DNA of 12,874 nt from Chloroflexota bacterium (GCA_021796315.1 JAJYOH010000106.1:1-12874); one strand, 5' to 3'; counted from the stretch's first letter, positions 1 to 5,654 are shown. The notes: generated from the letters alone by a model not told the origin. Program-made: numbers and translations.

Positions 1-113
1 CTCTCAACCTGCTCAAACAGGAGAAAACGGCCAAAGGTGGCATTCACGCCAAACAACTGCAAGCCGCCTGGAACGATGAGTACTTGCTCAAGGTGCTGGC
101 CGCAGGAATTTAG
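1..113 (+). CDS. C-terminal fragment of an unrecognised protein
   Basis: An open frame enters the window (first complete codon at position 3) and ends at TAG 111-113, giving the last 36 residues of a protein that begins outside the window. The tail is helical and charged in character (it includes [11 protein letters not shown] and a Trp-Asn-Asp-Glu stretch) and ends in LAAGI. I do not recognise the family and assign no function. It ends 20 bases before the end of the convergent P-loop gene, and I see no clear terminator hairpin in that gap. It could be a shadow frame, but the end position and the convergent layout make a real gene end more likely. Confidence 0.5.
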   Translation, partial: LNLLKQEKTAKGGIHAKQLQAAWNDEYLLKVLAAGI

Positions 114-133
114 ATGCGATTGCCCTGCTGGAG

Positions 134-496
134 CTAATTTCCATGTTTTAGGAATTTGAGCACATTTTTCAGGACCTCGTTTGCAGACAGGGCGTCCGTT
201 TCAATAATCAGATTCGCATGTTGGCGGGCATGAGCGAGACGGCGTTGTTGCTCATCGTAATCAGCTTCTGTCCAGTTAAGTATTCGGCGGCGGGTTGAGA
301 CTTCAAATGACGCGTTTAGAAAGATGAGCACGTCTGGATTTGTAATGTATCGCCACATATATTGCACGTAAGAATGTTCCTGCGCGATGTGGCGGCAGCT
401 ATAACCTTTTTGTTCCAACCCGGCTTTGAGCGTGGATTTTCCTGAGCCGCATGGCCCGACAATTCCAATTAAGAGTTTACTGGCAGGCTCATCCAT
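134..496 (-). CDS. Small P-loop NTPase, nucleotide-kinase-like
   Basis: This 120-residue soluble protein has a textbook Walker A motif, GPCGSGKS, at residues 14-21, directly after a hydrophobic strand (LLIGIVG). A second hydrophobic strand (DVLIFLNAS) is followed by an Arg-rich stretch (STRRRILNW) that resembles the lid region of small-molecule kinases. A final strand (NLIIETDAL) and a helix close the protein. This order matches the adenylate/shikimate/dephospho-CoA kinase superfamily, but at 120 residues it is well short of the usual 170-200, so the substrate cannot be named. The start ATG (494-496) lies 18 bases after the stop of the upstream phosphatase gene, so the two are probably cotranscribed. 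No strong Shine-Dalgarno sequence is seen, and translation may depend on coupling. The gene converges on the fragment at 1-113. Confidence 0.75.
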   Translation of the reverse strand: MDEPASKLLIGIVGPCGSGKSTLKAGLEQKGYSCRHIAQEHSYVQYMWRYITNPDVLIFLNASFEVSTRRRILNWTEADYDEQQRRLAHARQHANLIIETDALSANEVLKNVLKFLKHGN

Positions 497-514
497 TTGC
501 GTACATGATCTTGC

Positions 515-1222
515 TTAGTTCGTGACCGGCAATATCACATTCATGCGCCGGACATCGTCGCGGGAATTGGGCGAAACCCTCAGGACAAGAACGCTGATAT
601 CGTCGACTGGCCGGTCATCGTCCAGCTTGACCGCATATGCCAGAAGTTCATCGGCCAGCTCTTGCGGTGTCGGTTCCTGTTCCTCCAGCAAGGACCGGAT
701 CGTTTCGCAAACATCCATCGGCCGGCCGCTGCGTTCGCCTGCGTGAGTCAAGCCGTCGGTGTAGATGACGATGGTCAGTCCGGCCTCCAATTCGATTTCA
801 GTGATGACCGGACGCACTTCGCGCGATGTGCCGAGAGGAATACTTTCAGCGTCGAGACAATCGACCTGACCGCCGCGTGATATAAAAATGGGCGACGGGT
901 TGTTGCGAGTCAAAACGATGGTGCCGCTTCGCAGATCCACCGAGGCGATGTTCAGCGTGCAGATGACTTTGCCTTGTTTGTCGGTATAAAGCGCGTCGGA
1001 CGCGGCGCGCGCCGCGGCTCCATCGCGTACACCTTCTGCCAGCAGGCCGATCACTTTGCGCACAACCATGATCGAAACTGCCTTTGCGCCGCGTCCCGAA
1101 GTTTGTCCATCGGCCAGCACGACGGAAAGACCGCCGTTCGGTCGCTCGACCACTTCAAGCGTGTCGCCGCTTTCGGAGATGGCATATTTATTGACCTTGG
1201 CAACTGCGATTTGAACTTCCAT
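515..1222 (-). CDS. SpoIIE/PP2C-family serine phosphatase, stand-alone
   Basis: This 235-residue protein consists almost entirely of a SpoIIE-type PP2C phosphatase domain with no sensor domain or membrane segment. Metal-binding acidic motifs are visible: LADGQTSGRG with Asp38, YTDGLT with Asp156, and RPVDDIS with Asp207/Asp208. The family dephosphorylates phosphoserine or phosphothreonine proteins, typically anti-anti-sigma factors in partner-switching cascades; a single-domain version is reminiscent of RsbX. The glycine/histidine motif usual after the first Asp is replaced by a Gly-Arg-Gly-Ala-Lys version. I chose the ATG at 1220-1222 because the protein then begins at its first strand. An in-frame ATG at 1268-1270 would add 16 unconserved-looking residues and run back through the rpmF promoter. 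No anti-sigma factor or STAS partner lies in the window. Confidence 0.85.
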   Translation of the reverse strand: MEVQIAVAKVNKYAISESGDTLEVVERPNGGLSVVLADGQTSGRGAKAVSIMVVRKVIGLLAEGVRDGAAARAASDALYTDKQGKVICTLNIASVDLRSGTIVLTRNNPSPIFISRGGQVDCLDAESIPLGTSREVRPVITEIELEAGLTIVIYTDGLTHAGERSGRPMDVCETIRSLLEEQEPTPQELADELLAYAVKLDDDRPVDDISVLVLRVSPNSRDDVRRMNVILPVTN

Positions 1223-1229
1223 GTCCTTG

Positions 1230-1258
1230 ATTCTACAACGTTTCGGGCTTGACGTCAC
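1230..1258 (-). promoter_or_regulatory. Candidate promoter of the phosphatase gene
   Basis: On the minus strand, GTGACG (1253-1258) and TAGAAT (1230-1235) are separated by 17 bases. The -10 element is followed by seven bases (CAAGGAC) and then the phosphatase ATG, so transcription would begin at or next to the start codon, giving a nearly leaderless mRNA. Its -35 overlaps the -35 of the rpmF promoter on the other strand. The match is partial (4 of 6 at -35 and 5 of 6 at -10), so this is a prediction only. Confidence 0.35.
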
Positions 1259-1277
1259 TGCCTGATGCACGTATAAT
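1249..1277 (+). promoter_or_regulatory. Sigma-70-type promoter of rpmF
   Basis: TTGACG (1249-1254) and a perfect TATAAT (1272-1277) are separated by the optimal 17 bases, giving 11 of 12 consensus positions. Transcription would begin near 1284, about 70 bases before the rpmF ATG. The -35 element lies within the 8-base palindrome TGACGTCA (1250-1257). This is the strongest promoter in the window, as expected for a ribosomal protein gene. Confidence 0.8.
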
Positions 1278-1305
1278 CTGCCCGCTTCGTTGGAATTTGA
1301 ATCTG

Positions 1306-1338
1306 GTAGTAACGATAAAAATCGTTACTACGTTTTTT
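1306..1338 (+). terminator. Terminator-like hairpin in the rpmF leader
   Basis: A perfect 11-base stem, GTAGTAACGAT (1306-1316) with ATCGTTACTAC (1321-1331), closes an AAAA loop. One base later comes a run of six T (1333-1338). This is the layout of an intrinsic terminator, yet it lies between the rpmF promoter and the rpmF Shine-Dalgarno (1344-1350), where it could act as an attenuator. The stem is AT-rich, which weakens it. Alternatively it is a dispersed REP-like palindrome or a 5' stabilising hairpin. Confidence 0.6.
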
Positions 1339-1355
1339 GAAAGAAGGAGAAAGTC

Positions 1356-1556
1356 ATGACCCCACATCCCAAGCGCAAACATTCCAAGGGCCGCCGTGAT
1401 CGCCGTCGTGCCCATGATGCTTTGCAAGGGCGCAATCTTGTAGCTTGCGCTAACTGCGGCTCGATGAGACTTCCGCACACCGTTTGCCCGAACTGCGGAC
1501 AATACCAGGGACGCGAAGTGATCGAGATCAAGAAAGAAAAGCAGAATCCCGAGTAA
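1356..1556 (+). CDS. rpmF: 50S ribosomal protein L32
   Basis: This is a 66-residue basic protein of the usual L32 length, a component of the large ribosomal subunit. The N-terminus (PHPKRKHSKGRRDRRR) is typical: Lys/Arg-rich and rRNA-binding. A zinc ribbon follows, with Cys31 and Cys34 in CANC and Cys44 and Cys47 in CPNC, so this is the zinc-binding (C+) form. The start is set by a strong Shine-Dalgarno, AAGGAGA at 1344-1350, six bases before ATG. The gene has its own strong promoter and a terminator-like leader hairpin. It is followed by fabD, recalling the rpmF-plsX-fabH-fabD linkage of many bacteria, although plsX and fabH are missing here and the usual upstream DUF177 (YceD) gene is replaced by a divergent phosphatase gene. 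Confidence 0.97.
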   Translation: MTPHPKRKHSKGRRDRRRAHDALQGRNLVACANCGSMRLPHTVCPNCGQYQGREVIEIKKEKQNPE

Positions 1557-1561
1557 TTAGC

Positions 1562-1597
1562 AACGAGCCGTGACGAACACGGCTCGTTTGTGTTTAA
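1562..1597 (+). terminator. Intrinsic terminator after rpmF
   Basis: The perfect 11-base stem AACGAGCCGTG (1562-1572) with CACGGCTCGTT (1578-1588) encloses the loop ACGAA and leads into the T-rich run TTTGTGTTT. It begins five bases after the rpmF stop codon. The interrupted T-run suggests partial read-through into fabD, for which I see no clear promoter of its own. Confidence 0.85.
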
Positions 1598-1637
1598 TGG
1601 TCTGGCTGGTCCAACAAGTCTACTGGTCGGAGGTCAA

Positions 1638-2579
1638 ATGAAATTAATTTTTTCAAGCACGGCGTTTGTTTTTCCCGGACAAGGTTCGCAAGTTGTCGGC
1701 ATGGGAAAAGACCTGGCATCTGCTTATGAAGTTTCCCGCCAAACTTTTGATGAAGCGGATTCGATCCTTGGCTTTGCTTTATCCAAATTGATGTGGGATG
1801 GGCCGGATACAGAATTGAATGACACGATCAATACGCAACCTGCGTTGTTCGTTCATTCGATTGCTTCGCATCGAGTCTTTTCGCATCTTTTCCCGGACTT
1901 CAAACCGGCTGCGCTGGCCGGACATTCTCTTGGCGAGTTGTCTGCTCTCGCGGCGTCTGGAGCTTTATCTTTCGAAGCAGGCCTGCGACTCGTCCGCACG
2001 CGCGGCGAGTTGATGAAGAAAGCCGGTGAAAAAAATCCCGGAAGCATGGCCGCGATTTTGAATCTCGATATTCCTATGCTTGAAAAAGTCTGCGCGGAAG
2101 CCAGCGCGGAAAATGAAACTGTCCAGGTTGCAAATGATAATTGTCCCGGGCAGGTGGTTATCTCCGGCGCGCAGGCCGCGGTGGAGCGCGCGATGGCTGG
2201 CGCAAAAGCCGCGGGCGCGAAGCGCGCTTTGCCGCTGGCGGTGTCGATTGCGGCGCACTCTCAATTGATGGCGTCCATTCAGGATGAGTGGAACGCGGCA
2301 GTTGATTCTGCTTCAATCGTTAATCCGCAAATTCCGGTCTTCGGAAATGTTCACGCAAAAGCCATGACAACGGCGGACGAATTGCGAGCAGACATCAAGG
2401 CGCAAATGCAATCGCGCGTGCGCTGGACGGAGTCGGTGCAGAAAATGATCGGAAACGGGAGCCGGACTTTCGTCGAGGTTGGAAGCGGAAGCGTTCTCAT
2501 CGGGCTGATCCGCCGCATTGATTCGTCTGCGGCCGGTTTCCCGCTCGGCAATCCCATCGATTTTTCCGCGCTGGAATAA
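1638..2579 (+). CDS. fabD: Malonyl-CoA:ACP transacylase
   Basis: This enzyme transfers malonyl from CoA to acyl carrier protein, supplying the extender unit for type II fatty-acid synthesis in the cytoplasm. The 313-residue protein has the usual FabD length and all key motifs: FPGQGSQ at residues 12-18, the nucleophile elbow GHSLGE with Ser97, the malonate-binding Arg122 in RTRGELM, His207 in SIAAHSQ, and the C-terminal VEVGSGSVLIGLI. I chose ATG 1638 because GGAGGT (1629-1634) lies just upstream and FabD proteins start a few residues before FPGQGSQ. The frame is open back to 1590 but has no better start there. It lies downstream of rpmF and its terminator. No other fab gene is in the window, so the rest of the pathway must be elsewhere. 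Confidence 0.96.
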   Translation: MKLIFSSTAFVFPGQGSQVVGMGKDLASAYEVSRQTFDEADSILGFALSKLMWDGPDTELNDTINTQPALFVHSIASHRVFSHLFPDFKPAALAGHSLGELSALAASGALSFEAGLRLVRTRGELMKKAGEKNPGSMAAILNLDIPMLEKVCAEASAENETVQVANDNCPGQVVISGAQAAVERAMAGAKAAGAKRALPLAVSIAAHSQLMASIQDEWNAAVDSASIVNPQIPVFGNVHAKAMTTADELRADIKAQMQSRVRWTESVQKMIGNGSRTFVEVGSGSVLIGLIRRIDSSAAGFPLGNPIDFSALE

Positions 2580-2583
2580 CGGG

Positions 2584-2589
2584 TATAAT
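2584..2589 (+). promoter_or_regulatory. Candidate -10 element upstream of the aminotransferase leader
   Basis: A perfect TATAAT begins five bases after the fabD stop codon. There is no good -35 (TTTTTC at 17 bases spacing matches only two positions). Transcription would begin near 2596, exactly where a GTG-initiated 22-codon frame starts. It would drive the leader, terminator and aminotransferase-pckA operon. It is the only promoter-like element in the fabD-aminotransferase gap with a usable -10. Confidence 0.4.
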
Positions 2590-2595
2590 CGTGGC

Positions 2596-2664
2596 GTGAG
2601 CAATTTGATTGACATAAACGTTGTCAACGTTGCCGCGAAAATTGGTGCGGTTCTATTTGTGTAA
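2596..2664 (+). CDS. Possible 22-residue leader peptide, hydrophobic Val/Ile/Leu-rich
   Basis: A GTG codon six bases after TATAAT opens a 22-codon frame ending at TAA 2662-2664, twelve bases before a strong terminator hairpin. The predicted peptide contains the segments NLIDINVVNV and KIGAVLFV; ten of its 22 residues are Val, Ile or Leu. There is no Shine-Dalgarno, so it would have to be read as a leaderless message. The placement before a terminator that itself precedes an aminotransferase gene resembles amino-acid-operon attenuators such as ilv leaders. I could not find a convincing competing antiterminator stem, and a frame of this length occurs by chance often. Confidence 0.25.
   Translation: MSNLIDINVVNVAAKIGAVLFV
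2609..2631 (+). repeat. Nested inverted repeats, possible operator
   Basis: Two overlapping palindromes lie here. TTGACA (2609-2614) and TGTCAA (2622-2627) are inverted arms seven bases apart, and AACGTTG (2617-2623) and CAACGTT (2625-2631) are perfect 7-base arms around a single T. They sit 20-42 bases downstream of the candidate TATAAT and upstream of the leader terminator. They could bind a repressor or form a leader RNA hairpin. No regulator gene is adjacent to assign it to. Confidence 0.4.
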
Positions 2665-2675
2665 GTGTGATTACC

Positions 2676-2713
2676 ATCTGGTCAGGATTTTTCCTGACCA
2701 GATTTATTTTTTT
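2676..2713 (+). terminator. Strong intrinsic terminator in the aminotransferase leader
   Basis: The perfect 12-base stem ATCTGGTCAGGA (2676-2687) with TCCTGACCAGAT (2692-2703) closes a TTTT loop. It is followed by TTA and seven T (2707-2713). It lies about 97 bases after the fabD stop but ends only four bases before the Shine-Dalgarno of the aminotransferase (2718-2724). It can terminate fabD transcripts, but aminotransferase mRNA must also cross it because no promoter fits in the 18 bases between it and the ATG. Confidence 0.88.
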
Positions 2714-2731
2714 CTAAAAGGAGAGTTCGGA

Positions 2732-3949
2732 ATGAAGCTGAGCAAACTTGCCAGTGAAATCGCCGAGTCGCCGACCCTGGCTCTGAACGAGGAAGCGCGT
2801 TTATTGCGTGAGCGCGGGGAAGCGGTGATCCACCTGGGAATCGGCGAACCAAAAAACAAAACACCGATGAATGCAATTTTATCGTCGGCGGCAAAATTGA
2901 CGAGCGGGGAAGTGAAGTACACACCGGCGGATGGCGTGCCTTCGCTCAAGAAGGCGATCATCCATTACACCGAAGAAAATTATGACCGCCTGGTCGCGCC
3001 CGAAAACGTGATCGTCACCAACGGAGCGAAGCAATCGCTCTTCAATATTTTATATTCGATATTGAATCCACAGGATGAAGTGATCGTCATTGCGCCGTAC
3101 TGGGTTTCATATCCTGAAATTATCAAGATGTGTTTGGGCAAGCCGGTGATCGTGACACCCGAAGATGGGACGTTCACACCGCGATTTTCTGACATCGAAA
3201 AGGCCGTGACTTCCTACACGCGCGCCATAATTGTCAACAGTCCGAACAATCCATCCGGTGCAATCTATCCGCCGGAGTTGATCGAGAAGTTAGTGGACTT
3301 GTGTGAGCGCAAAGGTATCTTCATGATTTGTGATGACATCTATCACAAACTGACCTTCGATAAAAAAGAAGCCATCCCCGCTTATCATTTTACGAAGAAC
3401 GATGTTGAAAATACGCACGTGATCGTGGTCAATGGCGTGGCGAAAGTTTACGGCATGACCGGCTTCCGTGTGGGCTGGGTGGTTGCGCCGCGCCAACTGG
3501 TGCGTGTGATGACCAACGTCACCGCGCAGATGACGTCGGGAGTCAGCCCTGTCAGCCAGGCGGCGGCCGAGGGCGCGCTGAACGGCTTGCAGTCCGTGGT
3601 GGAAGCGATCCGTTTGCAGATCCAAAATAATCGCGACGTGTTGTTGCAGGAAATGAAATCCTTCAGCGGCGCGCGACTCATTCCGCCCGATGGAACTTTT
3701 TATGCGTTGCCTGACCTGCGCGCGTTCAATGGAAGTTCGGTGGAGCTTTCAAGATTTTTGCTGAAGAAGGCGCTGGTCGTGACTGTGCCTGGAAAAGAGT
3801 TTGGCATGGAAGGCCATATCCGTTTGTCGTTCAGCGGAACGGTCAAAGATGTGACCGAGGGAATCGCGCGTATCAAGTGGGCGCTGGATCCGTCCAGCCC
3901 GAATGAAATTTATATTGGCGATAAAAAGATGGTGAGAGACTGGCTATGA
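2732..3949 (+). CDS. Class I pyridoxal-phosphate aminotransferase (aspartate-aminotransferase-like)
   Basis: This 405-residue cytoplasmic enzyme is of fold-type I, subgroup I-gamma. It swaps an amino group between an amino acid and a 2-oxo acid; aspartate/oxaloacetate is the likeliest pair, but the substrate is not fixed by the sequence. Visible motifs are HLGIGEP near the N-terminus, TNGAKQSLF (cofactor phosphate region), NSPNNPSG at residues 169-176, CDDIYHKL with Asp201 and Tyr204 contacting PLP, Lys238 in NGVAKVYGMTG forming the Schiff base, and Arg364 in IRLSFSG binding the substrate carboxylate. ATG 2732 is set by AAGGAGA (2718-2724); the frame is open further upstream, but only a TTG at 2621 would extend it, through the terminator. 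Its stop overlaps the pckA start (ATGA). This suggests joint expression, with oxaloacetate as a plausible shared metabolite. Confidence 0.92.
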   Translation: MKLSKLASEIAESPTLALNEEARLLRERGEAVIHLGIGEPKNKTPMNAILSSAAKLTSGEVKYTPADGVPSLKKAIIHYTEENYDRLVAPENVIVTNGAKQSLFNILYSILNPQDEVIVIAPYWVSYPEIIKMCLGKPVIVTPEDGTFTPRFSDIEKAVTSYTRAIIVNSPNNPSGAIYPPELIEKLVDLCERKGIFMICDDIYHKLTFDKKEAIPAYHFTKNDVENTHVIVVNGVAKVYGMTGFRVGWVVAPRQLVRVMTNVTAQMTSGVSPVSQAAAEGALNGLQSVVEAIRLQIQNNRDVLLQEMKSFSGARLIPPDGTFYALPDLRAFNGSSVELSRFLLKKALVVTVPGKEFGMEGHIRLSFSGTVKDVTEGIARIKWALDPSSPNEIYIGDKKMVRDWL

Positions 3950-5592
3950 ACAACTTATTGAATATCAAAACTCCAGCCGAATCTATCGCGCAGACGCGCA
4001 AGGCTGATTACAACTTATCGAATCAAGGTGTGAGTAATCTGCGTCTTGCTTATTGGAATTTGACATCCGAAGCTTTGTATGAAGAAGCTGTGTTTCGCGG
4101 TGAAGGCGCAACAACCATCGGCGGACCTTTTGTTGCGAACACAGGCAAGCACACTGCGCGCGCGGCAACGGATAAATTTGTGGTGCGTGAAGTTTCAAGT
4201 GAAGGAAATGTTTGGTGGGGTGTTTACAATCGTCCGTTTGCGCCGGAAAAATTCGATGGCTTGTACGATCGCGTGTTGGGATTTTTACAAGGCCGCGACG
4301 TTTTTATTCAGGATGTGCACGCGGGCGCGGACGAGAAATATCGTCTGCCGGTTCGCATCGTGACCGAACTTGCGTGGCATAGTATGTTTGTCCGCAACAT
4401 GTTTTTGACTCCGCAATCGCTCGAGGAATATAAACGTTTCGTGCCGGAGTTTACGATCATCGCCATGCCGTCCTTCAAGGGCGTGCCCGCGGTTGATAAC
4501 ACGGCCAGCGAAACTTTTATCTGCCTTTCATTTGAAAAGAAGCTTGCCATCATCGGCAACACGGCTTATGCAGGCGAGATCAAAAAATCGGTTTTCACGA
4601 TTTTGAATTATCTTCTGCCGCTCGAAGGTGTGCTCTCGATGCACTGCTCTGCAAATGTCGACCCGAAGGATGCAAACGATGTGGCGCTCTTTTTTGGACT
4701 CAGCGGAACGGGCAAGACCACGCTGTCAGCGGATCCAACGCGCCGCCTTATCGGGGACGATGAGCATGGCTGGAGCGACGATGGCGTTTTCAACTTTGAA
4801 GGCGGATGCTACGCAAAAGTCATCGGCCTGTCCGCGACCGCCGAGCCGGAAATTTATGCAACCACAAAAAGATTTGGAACAATCCTTGAAAATGTTGCGT
4901 TCGATCCGATCACGCGCATGATCGATCTCGACGATGACACGTTGACCGAAAACACACGCGCATCGTATCCGCTCGAATTTATTGATAACGCCGTCCCGGA
5001 GAAAAAGGCCGGGCATCCGAAAAACATTATTTTCCTGACGTGTGATGCGTCCGGCGTGATGCCTCCCATCGCGCGATTAACTCCGAATCAGGCGCTGTAT
5101 CAATTCATTTCGGGGTACACATCCAAAATCGCCGGCACGGAAGTTGGTCTCGGAAAAGAGCCGGAGATCACATTCTCGGCTTGCTTCGGCGGACCATTCA
5201 TGGTTCATCACCCGTATTATTATGCGGACATTCTGAAGAAAAAGATCGAGCGCTATGACGTCAATTGCTGGCTGGTCAACACTGGTTGGGTTGGCGGCGC
5301 GTACGGGATTGGTAAACGCATCAGCATCAAATATACACGCGCGTTGTTGTCTGCGGCGTTGACCGGAAAATTGGATAAAATCAATTTCAAGAAAGATCCC
5401 GTGTTTGGATTTGAAGTCCCGACCCAATGCCCGAATGTGCCCGATGAAGTTCTCGACCCTGCCAGCTCGTGGCCGGATAAAAAAGACTACGATAAAAAAT
5501 ATCGTCAACTTGCAGCGCGATTTCTTGAGAATTTCAAAAAATTTGAAGAGGGTTGTCCGCCCGAAGTTCTGGATGCAGGGCCAAAGGTGTAA
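3946..5592 (+). CDS. pckA: Phosphoenolpyruvate carboxykinase (ATP)
   Basis: PckA converts oxaloacetate and ATP to phosphoenolpyruvate, CO2 and ADP, the entry step of gluconeogenesis; in some anaerobes it runs in reverse to fix CO2. The 548-residue length fits the ATP-dependent family (about 530-540). The P-loop GLSGTGKTT lies at residues 251-259 and GDDEHGW at 270-276, with Asp271 corresponding to the metal-binding Asp269 of the E. coli enzyme. NFEGGCYAK, the later GYTSKIAGTE block and VNTGWVGG are also present. The GTP-type enzyme has a different motif set, so the ATP type is clear. The ATG overlaps the aminotransferase stop in ATGA, indicating translational coupling in one operon. A terminator-type hairpin follows at 5611-5642. 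Confidence 0.97.
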   Translation: MNNLLNIKTPAESIAQTRKADYNLSNQGVSNLRLAYWNLTSEALYEEAVFRGEGATTIGGPFVANTGKHTARAATDKFVVREVSSEGNVWWGVYNRPFAPEKFDGLYDRVLGFLQGRDVFIQDVHAGADEKYRLPVRIVTELAWHSMFVRNMFLTPQSLEEYKRFVPEFTIIAMPSFKGVPAVDNTASETFICLSFEKKLAIIGNTAYAGEIKKSVFTILNYLLPLEGVLSMHCSANVDPKDANDVALFFGLSGTGKTTLSADPTRRLIGDDEHGWSDDGVFNFEGGCYAKVIGLSATAEPEIYATTKRFGTILENVAFDPITRMIDLDDDTLTENTRASYPLEFIDNAVPEKKAGHPKNIIFLTCDASGVMPPIARLTPNQALYQFISGYTSKIAGTEVGLGKEPEITFSACFGGPFMVHHPYYYADILKKKIERYDVNCWLVNTGWVGGAYGIGKRISIKYTRALLSAALTGKLDKINFKKDPVFGFEVPTQCPNVPDEVLDPASSWPDKKDYDKKYRQLAARFLENFKKFEEGCPPEVLDAGPKV

Positions 5593-5610
5593 AATAGCAG
5601 TGTGAAATCG

Positions 5611-5642
5611 GGCGGCAGTTTTGATAACTGCCGCCTTGTTTT
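5611..5642 (+). terminator. Intrinsic terminator after pckA, abutting the next gene
   Basis: The GC-rich 10-base stem GGCGGCAGTT (5611-5620) with AACTGCCGCC (5626-5635) encloses the loop TTGAT and is followed by TTGTTTTA. It starts 19 bases after the pckA stop and ends two bases before GGAG (5645-5648), the Shine-Dalgarno of the downstream membrane protein gene. It can end pckA transcripts, and it also lies in the path of any transcript reaching the next gene. Confidence 0.88.
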
Positions 5643-5654
5643 ATGGAGATGCGA

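Noticed and set aside
1250..1257. TGACGTCA as a CRE-type transcription factor site
   Set aside because: The eukaryotic consensus is irrelevant here; the palindrome is explained by the two -35 elements, although a bacterial operator is not excluded.
1223..1270. Phosphatase start at 1270
   Set aside because: The extra 16 residues have no domain character and would overlap the rpmF promoter.
1590..1637. Extended fabD start at 1590
   Set aside because: It begins within the T-run region of the rpmF terminator; ATG 1638 has GGAGGT upstream and fits the family's N-terminus.
2609..2637. Perfect TTGACA as a -35 promoter element
   Set aside because: Hexamers 15-19 bases downstream (such as GCCGCG) bear no resemblance to a -10, so it is better read as an arm of the inverted repeat.
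2621..2731. N-terminal extension of the aminotransferase from TTG 2621
   Set aside because: It would run through the terminator hairpin, lacks family-like sequence and has no ribosome-binding site; ATG 2732 has a strong one.
5077..5508. 143-residue antisense frame inside pckA
   Set aside because: Low-complexity shadow of a highly conserved gene, with no start signal or recognisable domain.
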